Source of the DNA: JAYPHU01 sp038127535
GTDB taxonomy: Bacteria; Pseudomonadota; Alphaproteobacteria; Rhodospirillales; UBA2165
Direction: 5' to 3'
Assembly (NCBI GenBank): GCA_038127535.1
Contig: JAYPHU010000022.1
Coordinates: forward strand, 1-60,379
Length of the DNA: 60,379 nt
Of this stretch, positions 33,346-42,831 are shown piece by piece. The position numbers and the translations under genes are program-made. Position 1 is the first letter of the stretch. Each line of letters opens with the position of its first letter. Under the pieces are notes generated by a model. The model was not told the DNA's origin and made no database searches. It worked only from the letters and a program-made list of their open reading frames with translations.

Positions 33346-34863
33346 ATGTTTCTCGAAGAATTCAGCTACCTGCTCAATATCCTGACCATCCCCAATCTGT
33401 TGGCGATGCTGTTGGGCGTTTCCGTCGGCCTCGTGATCGGTGCCATTCCGGGCCTCAGCCCTCCCATGGCCATCGCCCTGATGATCCCGGTATCCTTTGA
33501 ATTTCCGCCGGCGACGGCGCTGATCCTTTTAGTGTCGTGCTATGCCTCCGGCATCTACGGTGGTTCCTTCTCGGCAATTTTGCTGCGCGCACCGGGCACC
33601 TCCGCCTCCGCCGCGTCGGCGATTGAAGGCTACCTTATGACCACCCGCGGCCTCGCCGTCGAGGCCATCAAGATATCCACCTTCGCCTCGGTCATGGGCG
33701 GCATCATCAGCGGTTTCGTTCTGTTGTTCCTGTCCAAGCCCCTGGCTCAGGTGTCCTTGTGGTTCGGCCCGGCGGAATATTTCCTGACCGCCCTTCTGGG
33801 GCTCACAGCGATTGCGTCGGTGACGTTCGGATCGGTGACCAAGGGACTGATCTCCGGCCTCTTGGGCCTGCTGATCAGCACAGTCGGAATTGACGAATTT
33901 TCCAGTTTCCCGAGGTTCACCTACGACATGGTCGGCCTGGAAGCCGGCATCGGCATTTTGCCGACCATTATCGGCCTGTTCGCCTTCGCCCAGGGCCTCG
34001 AGCTATGCGAAGGCCGGGCCAGTGGTACCGTATCCGGTTTGAAGACCCTATCCTGGAACGTCTGGCCCAAACTCTCCGACATGTACCGGGTTCGCTGGTC
34101 GCTGTTCCGGGGCTGGCTGTGCGGGCTGGTCATCGGCATCATCCCGGCGGCTGGCGGCAGTATCGCTCAGTGGATCGCCTACGCCTGGGAAATCAGGCGC
34201 GCCAAGCCGGGCGACGAGTTCGGCAAGGGGGAGGCCAAAGGCCTGGCCGCCACCGAAGGTTCCAACAATGGTGTCACCGGTACCTCGCTGGTGCCGATGT
34301 TTGTTCTCGGTATTCCCGGCGGCATCTCGGCGGCGGTTATTTTGGGCGCCCTATCCATTCACGGGCTGCAGCCCGGCCTGCGGCTGTTCAAAAATAACCC
34401 GGAAGTCGTCTACACCATCATGTGGGGCTTCATTGCCGCCAATGTCATGATGGCGGGCCTCGCCGCCGTGATGGCTCGCACCTTCGCTTACCTGACCCTG
34501 GTGCCCCGGGGCATTCTGGGTCCGTTGATTCTGATGTTCAGTGTCGTCGGGGTCTATGCCGGTTCCAACAATGTGTACGACGTCTGGATCACCGTGGCCA
34601 TGGGAATACTCGGCTATTTCATGCAGAAATACGGCTTCTCGCCGGCAGGTGTTTTGCTTGGCGTGATCCTCGGTCCGATCGCCGAAGACGGCATGCGGAA
34701 TCTGCTGATCATTTCCGACGACGCGCCGATTGGCTTTATCATGGGACGTCCGGTCTCGTTGACTATCATCGCGTTTATTGTCGTAATCATGTCCTTCCCG
34801 CTCATTCGCAGAAGGCGTGAACGCGTGGCCCGCTTGAAGGGCAACGAAGGGCAAACTATCTAG
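33346..34863 (+). CDS. tctA: Tripartite tricarboxylate transporter large permease subunit
   Basis: 505 residues, about eleven to twelve membrane helices. GLVIGAIPGLSPPMAIALMIP and GIYGGSFSAILLRAPGTSAS hold the two TctA glycine/proline-rich loops that shape the transport path. GLVIGIIPAAGGSIAQWIAY and EGSNNGVTGTSLVPMFVLGIPG provide the second repeat. It works with TctB and the periplasmic receptor TctC, driven by an ion gradient. Its start is 13 bp after tctB. The substrate class is tri- or dicarboxylates or aromatic acids. Confidence 0.94.
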   Translation: MFLEEFSYLLNILTIPNLLAMLLGVSVGLVIGAIPGLSPPMAIALMIPVSFEFPPATALILLVSCYASGIYGGSFSAILLRAPGTSASAASAIEGYLMTTRGLAVEAIKISTFASVMGGIISGFVLLFLSKPLAQVSLWFGPAEYFLTALLGLTAIASVTFGSVTKGLISGLLGLLISTVGIDEFSSFPRFTYDMVGLEAGIGILPTIIGLFAFAQGLELCEGRASGTVSGLKTLSWNVWPKLSDMYRVRWSLFRGWLCGLVIGIIPAAGGSIAQWIAYAWEIRRAKPGDEFGKGEAKGLAATEGSNNGVTGTSLVPMFVLGIPGGISAAVILGALSIHGLQPGLRLFKNNPEVVYTIMWGFIAANVMMAGLAAVMARTFAYLTLVPRGILGPLILMFSVVGVYAGSNNVYDVWITVAMGILGYFMQKYGFSPAGVLLGVILGPIAEDGMRNLLIISDDAPIGFIMGRPVSLTIIAFIVVIMSFPLIRRRRERVARLKGNEGQTI

Positions 34864-34939
34864 TCAACAACATGAAGAACGGCATACCGTTCCGGCAGAT
34901 TTAAGGTTTTCAAGTTCAATCAACCACAGGAGGTCTAAA

Positions 34940-35935
34940 ATGAAGTTTTCGTTTAAACGCACCGCCACGATGGCTTTGGCCGTGGCGACAGCAGGCGTCT
35001 TGGCGTTCACCGCCACGATGGCGTCCGCGCAGAAGTATCCCAGCGGGCCCGTTCAATTGGTCGTACCGTGGAAACCAGGTGGTGGCACCGATCGGTCCAT
35101 GCGTTTGTTTGCACCGTATCTTGCCAAGACGCTGGGCGTTCCGGTCAACGTCATCAATATCGGCGGTGGCGGTGGATGGGTTGCCTGGGCGAAAATGGCC
35201 AAGTGGGATCCGGAAAAAGATGATCACATCATCGGTATCGTCAACTTCCCGCACATGCTGTCCTATCTGAACCCGAAGATGAAGAACAAGAACAACCTCA
35301 AGTCCTTCAACTTCCTGACCGGACACAGCATTGATCCGTGCATCTGGGGCGTCCGCGAAGGCGATCCCCGATTCAGCACCCTGCCGGAGTTCATCAAGTA
35401 TGTTATCGACCATCCGAACGAAATCACCATCAGCGTCGGCGGCTTCGGCAGCGATGACCACCAGGCGGTGGCGTTTGCGGAGAAGTTCATTCCGGGCTTT
35501 AAGGTGAAAAAGACGTTCGGCAACAACGATGCCAAGAAGCTTCAGGAACTGTATGGCAAGACCGTCGATGCGGTTGGCGGTAACGTCAGCTATTTCGTGC
35601 CGCACATGCTCGAAGGCAAGCTTCGGACTTTGGCTGTTCTCGACAGCGAGCGTTCTCGCTACCTGCCGAACACGCCGACCTTCGTCGAAGCGACGAAAGT
35701 CAAAAACCTCAACTTCGCTGCTCGTATCTTCGCCGCAGCGCCGGGTCTGGCCCCTGAAAAGCAGAAAATTCTGATAGAGGCCATTCACAAAGCCATGGAT
35801 ATTCCGGAATATGCGGTTCGCGAAGTGAAGAACCACAACACGTTGGCCAAGGTCGACGGTGAAAAACTGGACACGTTCCTGGTCGGTTTGGCCGACACAG
35901 TCAGCCAAGTTAAGTTCTGGGATCTGCCCAAGTAA
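34940..35935 (+). CDS. tctC: Bug-family solute receptor of the TTT transporter
   Basis: 331 residues with a Sec signal peptide (MALAVATAGVLAFTATMASA). The mature start YPSGPVQLVVPWKPGGGTDR is the Bug-family 'YP-x-K/GP-x-x-x-VVPxxPGGGxDxxxR' pocket. ISVGGFGSDDHQAVAFAEKF supplies the second binding loop. Bug receptors bind carboxylates (citrate, terephthalate, nicotinate and other acids). It closes tctBAC and is followed by an intrinsic terminator. Confidence 0.93.
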   Translation: MKFSFKRTATMALAVATAGVLAFTATMASAQKYPSGPVQLVVPWKPGGGTDRSMRLFAPYLAKTLGVPVNVINIGGGGGWVAWAKMAKWDPEKDDHIIGIVNFPHMLSYLNPKMKNKNNLKSFNFLTGHSIDPCIWGVREGDPRFSTLPEFIKYVIDHPNEITISVGGFGSDDHQAVAFAEKFIPGFKVKKTFGNNDAKKLQELYGKTVDAVGGNVSYFVPHMLEGKLRTLAVLDSERSRYLPNTPTFVEATKVKNLNFAARIFAAAPGLAPEKQKILIEAIHKAMDIPEYAVREVKNHNTLAKVDGEKLDTFLVGLADTVSQVKFWDLPK

Positions 35936-35964
35936 GTCACTTGGACGGTTCTACCGACTAAAGG

Positions 35965-36002
35965 CGGCGTCCTGTTCCGATGAGCGGGACGCCGTTTTCT
36001 TT
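35965..36002 (+). terminator. Terminator of tctBAC
   Basis: CGGCGTCC (35965-35972) pairs with GGACGCCG (35987-35994) around a 14-base loop, followed by TTTTCTTT. It sits 30 bp after the tctC stop. Confidence 0.85.
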
Positions 36003-36114
36003 GCTCAGCCCGGGGGTTAAAAATTCTCCCAAATTGAAGCAAAATAGAGTATCCAACAGATAATGCGCGAGGACTAGACTGCGCAAAACCGACCGCAAAA
36101 GATTGGGGGTACCC

Positions 36115-37152
36115 ATGCAACAGGCAGCACACAGCATCCCGGAAGAATTCACCGACGAGGAAATTCCGATCCTCGATTTTGGACCCTACCTTGCCGGCGA
36201 AGACGGCGCGCTTGAGGAACTGGCGGTTGAGTTGCGGCACGCCCAGGAAAATGTCGGCTTTTACTTCGCGATCAATCACACTGTCCCGCACGAATTGATC
36301 GACAGGACCCACGCAAATCTGAAACGCTTTTTCGACCTGCCCGAGGAGGAAAAGCGGAAACATAAAAACTACATCCCGCCCCTGTCGACGATTTATGTGT
36401 CTTCGACGGTCAACGAGAACACCAAACCGGACCTGAACGAGATGCTTCGCCTGGTCCGGGAGCGGCCCGATGATCATCCGGCGATCAAAGCTGGCTTCCC
36501 CTATCACGGCCCGAACCAATGGCCCGACGAAAATCTCCTACCCGGCTGGAAAGAGGAGATGCTGGAGTATTATGACGCGATGGAAGCGCTGGGCGAAAAG
36601 ATGCTGCCCCTCTATGCCCGCGCGCTCGAACTGCCGGCCGATTACTTCGACGGGCTGTTCGATGATCCCGTCTGGTCGACCCGGAATCAGCACTACATGC
36701 CATCCTCGTCCGAGGAGAATCAGTTCGGCATCGCGCCCCATCGGGATCACGGCTTTATTACGCTGTTACCGGTGACCGAGACGCCGGGCCTCGAAATCCT
36801 GACTCAATCCGGGCGTTGGCTGCCCGCCAACTGGGTCGAAGGCGCAATCATCGTCAATACTGGTGAGTTCCTTAACCGCTGGACCAACGGCAGGTTCATG
36901 GCGACGCCGCATCGGGTCCTACCCGTAAAGAAAGATCGCTATTCTCTGGCGTTCTTCTATAGCCCAACCTGGGATACGGTGGCCGATCCCATGCCGAGTT
37001 GTGTCTCTCCGGACAATCCACCCCAGTTCAAGCCGGTGCGGTTCCTGGACTACCGGGTCTGGTACATCAACCAGAACTATCTCGCCGAAAATGAAAAGGC
37101 GGAACCGGAACCTCCGACGCCGGCGAACAGCCCGTACAGCCTCGACTCCTAA
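36115..37152 (+). CDS. 2-oxoglutarate/Fe(II) oxygenase, isopenicillin N synthase-like
   Basis: 345 residues from ATG 36115 (349 if TTG 36103 is used). EIPILDFGPYLAGE and NVGFYFAINHTVPHELIDRTH are the DIOX_N start. GIAPHRDHGFITLLP carries the H-x-D iron ligands, and NTGEFLNRWTNGRFMATPHRV gives the distal His, with the 2OG-binding Arg a few residues on in KDRYSLAFFYSP (R-x-S). The family hydroxylates or desaturates small molecules. It is the first of a seven-gene rightward run with short gaps (36115-45129), so a catabolic hydroxylation step is likely. Confidence 0.9.
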   Translation: MQQAAHSIPEEFTDEEIPILDFGPYLAGEDGALEELAVELRHAQENVGFYFAINHTVPHELIDRTHANLKRFFDLPEEEKRKHKNYIPPLSTIYVSSTVNENTKPDLNEMLRLVRERPDDHPAIKAGFPYHGPNQWPDENLLPGWKEEMLEYYDAMEALGEKMLPLYARALELPADYFDGLFDDPVWSTRNQHYMPSSSEENQFGIAPHRDHGFITLLPVTETPGLEILTQSGRWLPANWVEGAIIVNTGEFLNRWTNGRFMATPHRVLPVKKDRYSLAFFYSPTWDTVADPMPSCVSPDNPPQFKPVRFLDYRVWYINQNYLAENEKAEPEPPTPANSPYSLDS

Positions 37153-37279
37153 GAGGCGCACACTCTACTGACCAATTGCGACGCTCCGGCATCGCGAACC
37201 ACGAGGTGCGTTCAGGACCAGGAACGCCAGCTTCACGAATACACAAACCACCGGCTGTCATAATGAAAGGTGCGGACGG

Positions 37280-38203
37280 ATGAGTGACATCAAAAACATC
37301 GGCTTCATCGGAATCGGCAAAATGGGGTATCCCATGGCCGGTCATCTGGCCGCCGCCGGCTTCAACGTGACGGTCTCGGATGCAGATCCCAATGCAGTCG
37401 AAAAGTTCGTGTCGGAACATGGCGGCCAAGTCGCCGGTTCACTGGCGGAACTCGCCAGAGCCTCCGATGTCGTGATGACCATGCTTCCCACCAGCAAAAT
37501 TGTCCGCACGGTTGTCTTGGGAGACAATTCCGGAGACGACCGTTTGCTGGACGGCTTTCAAGCCGGCGGCATTTTCATCGACTGCTCGACATCCGATCCG
37601 GTGGACACCAGAAACCTAGGAGCCGAACTTCAGAAACACGGCGTGCAGATGCTGGATGCGCCGGTGGCCGGCGGCCGGGTCTTCGCCATCGATGGCACGC
37701 TGGACATCACGGTCGGCGGCGACAGCACGCTCACCGAAACCTGCCGTCCGGTCTTTGACGCCATCGGCCAAAGCGTCTTTCACTGCGGCGATCTGGGGGC
37801 CGGGCATGCCATGAAGGCGCTCAACAACTACGTCAACGCCAGCGCCCTGATCACCGCGATTGAGGCGCTGTCCATCGGCAGCAGGTTTGGTCTAGGGATG
37901 GACAAGATGATTGCATCCATGACGGCGGCGGCCACCGGGCGCAACAATCCGCTGGAGAAAAAGGTCATCCCGCAAATCCTCACCCGCCGCTTCGCCACCG
38001 GCATGGACCTCGCGTTGCTGGCGAAGGACACCAGGATCACGGTCGACATGGCGGAAGCCTTGGGCGCATTCGCCCCCGTCGCCGAACGGTGCAGCGCTCT
38101 CTGGTCGGAGGCCGCAGAGGAATTTGGCGCGACGGAAGATCAAACCTGCGTCGCCAAGCTATGGGAGAAGAACAATCAGGTGACACTGGTGCTGGACGAA
38201 TAA
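37280..38203 (+). CDS. 3-hydroxyisobutyrate dehydrogenase-like NAD(P) oxidoreductase
   Basis: 307 residues. IGFIGIGKMGYPMAGHLAAAGFN is the NAD-binding family signature. FIDCSTSDPVDTRN, MLDAPVAGGRVFAIDGTLDI and LGAGHAMKALNNYVNAS follow; the Lys in HAMKALNN is the catalytic residue. The family oxidises beta-hydroxyacids such as 3-hydroxyisobutyrate, tartronate semialdehyde or 6-phosphogluconate analogues. Confidence 0.9.
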   Translation: MSDIKNIGFIGIGKMGYPMAGHLAAAGFNVTVSDADPNAVEKFVSEHGGQVAGSLAELARASDVVMTMLPTSKIVRTVVLGDNSGDDRLLDGFQAGGIFIDCSTSDPVDTRNLGAELQKHGVQMLDAPVAGGRVFAIDGTLDITVGGDSTLTETCRPVFDAIGQSVFHCGDLGAGHAMKALNNYVNASALITAIEALSIGSRFGLGMDKMIASMTAAATGRNNPLEKKVIPQILTRRFATGMDLALLAKDTRITVDMAEALGAFAPVAERCSALWSEAAEEFGATEDQTCVAKLWEKNNQVTLVLDE

Positions 38204-38248
38204 GATTTGGTCCGTAGACTTGGTCCAAACTTTCGGCGGGAGAATTCG

Positions 38249-39319
38249 ATGTTGAATTTGGCGATTGTGGGTCTCGGTTATTGGGGACGCCGGCTGGTGG
38301 CGTCAGCCGAGGCCAGTGACCGATTCAAAGTGACCCGCGCAGTTGACACCCAAGCCGATGACGACGGCGTCAAAAATTTTGCGGAAGAGAATGGCATGAT
38401 GCTGTCCGGCGCTTACGAGGATGCTCTAGGCGATCCCGCCATCGATGCCGTAGTTCTCGCCACACCCCACAATATGCACCCGGATCAAGTCATCGCCGCT
38501 GCGGAGGCCGGCAAGCACGTCTATACGGAAAAGCCCTTCTCCCTCCACAAGGCTCCGGCCGAAAAAGCGATTACCGCCGTCCGAAAAGCCGGGATCGTTG
38601 TCGGCCTGGGCCACGATCAACGCTTTTATCCGGTTGTCATGGAAATGAAGCGACTGATTGATGAGGGCGAGCTTGGCACCCTGCTGCATATCGAAGCCAA
38701 TCTTAGCCACGACGCCTATCAGATGGTCTACCGAGCCAAAAACAATACCGGGGATTTATCTGAAGCGGACAAAAAGCGCTATGGCGCGAGCCGTAAGCCG
38801 TCGGCCTGGCGGCTTGATACGAAAGAAGCGCCCACCGGACCGCTGGTGCATTTCGGCATCCACCGAGTCGACAGCTTTATCCACCTGTTCGGAGAGGTGG
38901 ACTGGGTGTTTGCCAATTGCGCCGAACGCACACTTGACCCCGCTGTCATTGATACCATCGCCGTCTCGATGAAGTTCAAGAACGGCGCCACGGGCCAGCT
39001 GAGCTGCTCCCTTTCCACGCCATTGAACGCGCGGCTACAGGCCTTCGGCTCCAACGGCTGGGTGGAAGCGCGGGGTGCGGAAGACCCGGCGGAGTACGCA
39101 CAGACCAGCCTCAAATACCTTACTCATGTGCGTGGCGGGGAGCGGCGGGAAGAAAAATTCGAGCCGGTGGACTCCGTCCAACGTAATTTTGAATGCTTTG
39201 CCGACGCCATTGAGGGCAAGGCCCCCTTCATCATCACGCCGGATCAAATGGTTCACAATGCAGCCATCATGGAAGCGGTTGAACGATCAGTCGCCTCCGG
39301 CAAACCGGAAACAGTCTAA
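38249..39319 (+). CDS. Gfo/Idh/MocA-family oxidoreductase
   Basis: 356 residues from ATG 38249, with GGGAG in front. LAIVGLGYWGRRLVASAEAS is the Rossmann start, VLATPHNMHPDQVIAAAEAGK and VYTEKPFSLH hold the E-K-P motif, with Lys as the catalytic residue. PTGPLVHFGIHRVDSFIHLFG is the substrate-domain His motif. The family dehydrogenates sugars, inositols and biliverdin-like substrates. It sits in the same run as the HIBADH-like and OYE genes. Confidence 0.9.
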   Translation: MLNLAIVGLGYWGRRLVASAEASDRFKVTRAVDTQADDDGVKNFAEENGMMLSGAYEDALGDPAIDAVVLATPHNMHPDQVIAAAEAGKHVYTEKPFSLHKAPAEKAITAVRKAGIVVGLGHDQRFYPVVMEMKRLIDEGELGTLLHIEANLSHDAYQMVYRAKNNTGDLSEADKKRYGASRKPSAWRLDTKEAPTGPLVHFGIHRVDSFIHLFGEVDWVFANCAERTLDPAVIDTIAVSMKFKNGATGQLSCSLSTPLNARLQAFGSNGWVEARGAEDPAEYAQTSLKYLTHVRGGERREEKFEPVDSVQRNFECFADAIEGKAPFIITPDQMVHNAAIMEAVERSVASGKPETV

Positions 39320-39340
39320 GCAGTAAAGGCAATCAGCACT

Positions 39341-40459
39341 ATGTCAGAAACAACCTACCCCTATCTCTATAGCCCCGGCGAGATCAGCGGCCGGCAGATC
39401 AGCAACCGCTTTGTCACCGCGCCAATGACCCGGGTCAGCGCCGATCCGGACGGCACGCCGAACGAGCCGATGATCGACTATTACAAGGCTTATGCTGCAG
39501 GCGGGTTCGGCATGGTGATCAGCGAAGGCACCTATACCGACACCGTCCATGCCCAGGGCTACCAGAACCAGCCGGGGATCGCCAACGACCAGCACATCGC
39601 AGGCTGGCGGCCGATTGTTCACGCGGTCAAAGGCGAAGGTGCGGTGTTCATCCAGCAGCTCATCCACGCCGGCGGCATGATCCAGCGGACCGCGTCAACC
39701 GCCGGGGCCATAGCGCCGTCTGCGGTGCGGCCCAAGGGCGAGATGCGGGACATCTACTATGGGGAGGGCCCGTTCAACATTCCCGCCGAAATGGATCAGC
39801 AGAAGATCGACGAGACAATCGCCTACTTCGCAGCTGCCGCCGACCGCGCCATCGCCGCGGGATTTGATGGCGTCGAAATTCACGGCGCTAACGGCTACAT
39901 CGTCGATCAATTCCTTACCTCCTACACCAATCAGCGTACCGACGAATACGGCGGCTCCATTGAGAACAGAGTGCGCTTCGCGTGCGAAGTCCTGCGCGCT
40001 GTCCGGGACGCGGTGGCCGGTAGAGGGATTGTCGGCATCCGCATTTCACAGACCAAGGGCAACGATTTCGACTACACCTGGGAAGGCGGTGTCGAGGACG
40101 CGAAGGTCATCTTCGGCAACCTGACGGAAGAGCAGCCGGATTACATCCATATCTCCACGCACAAGGGCCTGGAGACTGTCTTCGGGACAGACCGCAATCT
40201 TGCGGACTTCGCTAAGGAAATTTCCGGCGGCACGGTCATCGCCTGTGGCGCGCTCAACGAGCCGGACCGGGCCGAAGGTCTCCTGGCACGCGGCGAAGCC
40301 GATTTTGCCGCCATGGCGAAAGGCGCGTTGGCCGACCCGGACTTGCCGAAGAAAATCGCCGCCGGCGAAACGCCTATCCCGTTCGACCGGGATATGACCA
40401 GCCCGCGCGCGACAATTCAGAACACGGCGGCCTGGAGAGACGCCAACCTGGCCGGTTGA
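39341..40459 (+). CDS. NADH:flavin oxidoreductase (OYE), second copy
   Basis: 372 residues, the size of a single-domain OYE. NRFVTAPMTRVSADPDGTPN opens the FMN site; GFDGVEIHGANGYIVDQFLT and RTDEYGGSIENRVRF carry the H-x-x-N substrate pair and the family signature. The C-terminal FMN-phosphate motif is in GEADFAAMAKGALADPDLP. Unlike the 483-residue OYE at 17404-18855 it lacks the insertion and the Cys-rich tail. It probably reduces enones or nitro/ring-cleavage products. It lies 21 bp after the Gfo/Idh/MocA gene. Confidence 0.92.
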   Translation: MSETTYPYLYSPGEISGRQISNRFVTAPMTRVSADPDGTPNEPMIDYYKAYAAGGFGMVISEGTYTDTVHAQGYQNQPGIANDQHIAGWRPIVHAVKGEGAVFIQQLIHAGGMIQRTASTAGAIAPSAVRPKGEMRDIYYGEGPFNIPAEMDQQKIDETIAYFAAAADRAIAAGFDGVEIHGANGYIVDQFLTSYTNQRTDEYGGSIENRVRFACEVLRAVRDAVAGRGIVGIRISQTKGNDFDYTWEGGVEDAKVIFGNLTEEQPDYIHISTHKGLETVFGTDRNLADFAKEISGGTVIACGALNEPDRAEGLLARGEADFAAMAKGALADPDLPKKIAAGETPIPFDRDMTSPRATIQNTAAWRDANLAG

Positions 40460-40564
40460 TGACGCCCCTAGGATGGGTAACGATGGCGTTTGAGGCATCG
40501 TCACCTAACGAACACCCCGCCGAGGTAAAACAGCTCGGCACACAAAATATTGGGAGGAAACACC

Positions 40565-41605
40565 ATGGCTAATTCGATCATCACACATCTCGTCGGCAGC
40601 ATGCCTCTCGAAGATGCAGAGAGCGTATTCCGAAAAGTGGGCACGGACATGGCCGGCCATGTCCGGCGCATTCCCGACGGTGAGACCGGCCGGAGGCGCC
40701 GGTGGATCAGCTTTATCAAGGATATCCTGGTCGATCACCCCGATATGGAAACCGATCCGACGGTCCCGGTTTTCCAGTTCGTCCAGTATGATGGCAAGAT
40801 CGTCTTCGAATTCAATCAAGTCCGCTTCAAGGACGGCGTCGATCCGGCAAACGTCGTCTTCGATACCGGTTATGCCGAGGACGCTATTCGCAACTTCCCA
40901 ACCTTTGAAAAATTGCAATCGGAGAGGACGATCCCGGCCGATGTGAAGTACCAAATCTGCATGGCGACGCCGCTGGCGATTACCTACATGTTCGTCTCCA
41001 AACACGCCCGAGCCGACTTCCTGCCGCGATATGCGCAGCATCTCGCCGACGAAGTGGCCCGCATTATGGTCGAGCTGCCCCACGACAAGATTTCCTATCA
41101 ATGGGATGTGTGCCAGGAAGTCCTAATGTGGGAAGGCTATCTGTCTCAGGAGGAACACCCTAACTATAAAACCGAGATAATCGACTCTCTGACGTCGCTC
41201 GGCACACTGATCCCCGGCGATGTCGAATTCGGCTATCACCTATGCTACGGCAGTCCGGCGGATGAACACCTGATCCTGCCGAAGGACATGGGCAATCTGG
41301 TCGAGATCGCCAACGGTATTGCCTCAAACGCCAAACGCCCGATCCAATACATCCATGTGCCGGTGCCGGAAGACCGGGACGACGAGGCCTATTTCACGCC
41401 GTTACAAGACCTGAAGCTTGGGGACGGTACCGAATTCTATATCGGCTGTGTTCACGCCGGACAGGCGGACGGGAACGCCAACAAGCTGGCGATGGCTCAG
41501 AAGTTTACGACCGTTCATGGCGTCGGCGCCGAATGCGGTCTGGGCCGGGGCAATCCCAATCTTTTGGACGATGTCCTTGACCAGCACCGGCAGCTTTCCA
41601 GCTAA
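40565..41605 (+). CDS. MetE-like (UROD/MetE superfamily) protein
   Basis: 346 residues from ATG 40565, with GGGAGGAAA upstream. The middle FGYHLCYGSPADEHLILP has an H-x-C pair and the end HGVGAECGLGRGNPNLL another Cys, matching the zinc-binding His, Cys and Cys of the C-terminal domain of cobalamin-independent methionine synthase. IMVELPHDKISYQWDVCQEV and YIHVPVPEDRDD fit the TIM-barrel strands. It is only half the length of MetE, so it is a stand-alone barrel, possibly a methyltransferase taking methyl groups from an aromatic or sulfur compound. Position 14 bp upstream of pobA supports an aromatic role (inference). Confidence 0.68.
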   Translation: MANSIITHLVGSMPLEDAESVFRKVGTDMAGHVRRIPDGETGRRRRWISFIKDILVDHPDMETDPTVPVFQFVQYDGKIVFEFNQVRFKDGVDPANVVFDTGYAEDAIRNFPTFEKLQSERTIPADVKYQICMATPLAITYMFVSKHARADFLPRYAQHLADEVARIMVELPHDKISYQWDVCQEVLMWEGYLSQEEHPNYKTEIIDSLTSLGTLIPGDVEFGYHLCYGSPADEHLILPKDMGNLVEIANGIASNAKRPIQYIHVPVPEDRDDEAYFTPLQDLKLGDGTEFYIGCVHAGQADGNANKLAMAQKFTTVHGVGAECGLGRGNPNLLDDVLDQHRQLSS

Positions 41606-41618
41606 AGAAACCAAACCC

Positions 41619-42791
41619 ATGAAAACCCAAGTCGGCATCATCGGCGGCGGACCGTCAGGGCTTCTTCTCTCCCAGCTCCTTCATGTCAAGGGCATAGACA
41701 CGGTCATCCTGGAACTGCGCAGCCGGGAATACGTGTTGGGACGCGTCCGCGCCGGCGTGCTGGAACATGGGTTTGCCAAGCTGATGCGGGAAGCCCAGTG
41801 CGGCGAGCGCATGGACGCGATCGGAAAAATCCACGACGGGTTCTACATCAACAATAACGGCATGATGAACCGGATCGACCTGAAAGGCCTCACCGGCGGC
41901 AATTCGGTCATGGTCTACGGCCAGACGGAGATCACCCGCGATCTCTATGCCGCGCGGGACAAGGCCGGCGGCGTGATTGTCCACAATGCCGTAGACGTCA
42001 AACCCCACGACGTGACCACCGATGCCCCTTACATCACCTACCGTCAGGGCGACGATATTCACCGAGTCGACTGCGAGTTCATCGTCGGCGCGGACGGGTT
42101 CCACGGAGTCAGCCGCAAGTCCATCCCCCAGGACGTGTTGAAGGAATACGAGAAAGTTTATCCCTTCGGCTGGCTCGGCGTTCTGTCCCGCACTAAGCCC
42201 ATCGCCGATGAGCTGATTTATTCCAAGACCGATCGGGGCTATGCGCTCTGCTCCATGCGTTCCAACGTGCTCAGCCGTTATTACATCCAGGTGCCGGCGG
42301 ACGAAAATGTCGATGACTGGAGCGATGACGACTTTTGGGAAGAGCTGAGACGCCGACTACCCGACGAGGCTGTGGCCAATCTGGTCACCGGCCCTTCCAT
42401 CGAGAAAAGCATCACCCCGTTGCGCAGCTACGTGGCCGAACCCATGCGCTATGGCAATATGTTCCTGGCCGGCGACGCGGCGCACATCTTCCCGCCTACG
42501 GGCGCGCGCGGGCTCAACAGCGCGGGTTCCGATATCCACTATCTCTATAACGCCTTCCTGGATCATTACGAAAAAGGCGACGACTCCGGGTTAGAAAGCT
42601 ATTCCGATACTGCCCTGGCGCGTATCTGGAAGGCGCAGCGGTTCTCCTGGTGGATGACCAACATGCTGCACTCTTATCCCGACAGCCCGGCCTATGATCA
42701 GCGTCTGGCGCAGACCGATCTCGATTATCTGTTTTCCTCCAAGGCGGCGATGACGTCCCTGGCGGAAAACTATGTCGGCCTGCCGTTCTAA
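41619..42791 (+). CDS. pobA: 4-hydroxybenzoate 3-monooxygenase
   Basis: 390 residues, the usual PobA length. VGIIGGGPSGLLLSQLLHVK is the FAD GxGxxG start and RVRAGVLEHGF the PobA variant of the Arg loop. FIVGADGFHGVSRKSIP is the DG motif, and FLAGDAAHIFPPTGARGLNS the GD motif. VTGPSIEKSITPLRSYV and WKAQRFSWWMTNMLHSYPD are near-identical to the Pseudomonas enzyme as I know it. It hydroxylates 4-hydroxybenzoate to protocatechuate with NADPH. The ligAB genes 6 kb downstream would cleave that product. ATG 41619 is the correct start; the frame is open upstream but overlaps the MetE-like gene. Confidence 0.95.
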   Translation: MKTQVGIIGGGPSGLLLSQLLHVKGIDTVILELRSREYVLGRVRAGVLEHGFAKLMREAQCGERMDAIGKIHDGFYINNNGMMNRIDLKGLTGGNSVMVYGQTEITRDLYAARDKAGGVIVHNAVDVKPHDVTTDAPYITYRQGDDIHRVDCEFIVGADGFHGVSRKSIPQDVLKEYEKVYPFGWLGVLSRTKPIADELIYSKTDRGYALCSMRSNVLSRYYIQVPADENVDDWSDDDFWEELRRRLPDEAVANLVTGPSIEKSITPLRSYVAEPMRYGNMFLAGDAAHIFPPTGARGLNSAGSDIHYLYNAFLDHYEKGDDSGLESYSDTALARIWKAQRFSWWMTNMLHSYPDSPAYDQRLAQTDLDYLFSSKAAMTSLAENYVGLPF

Positions 42792-42831
42792 GACGCTTTG
42801 AGAATATTCGACGACGGGATAGGCTGACCTG

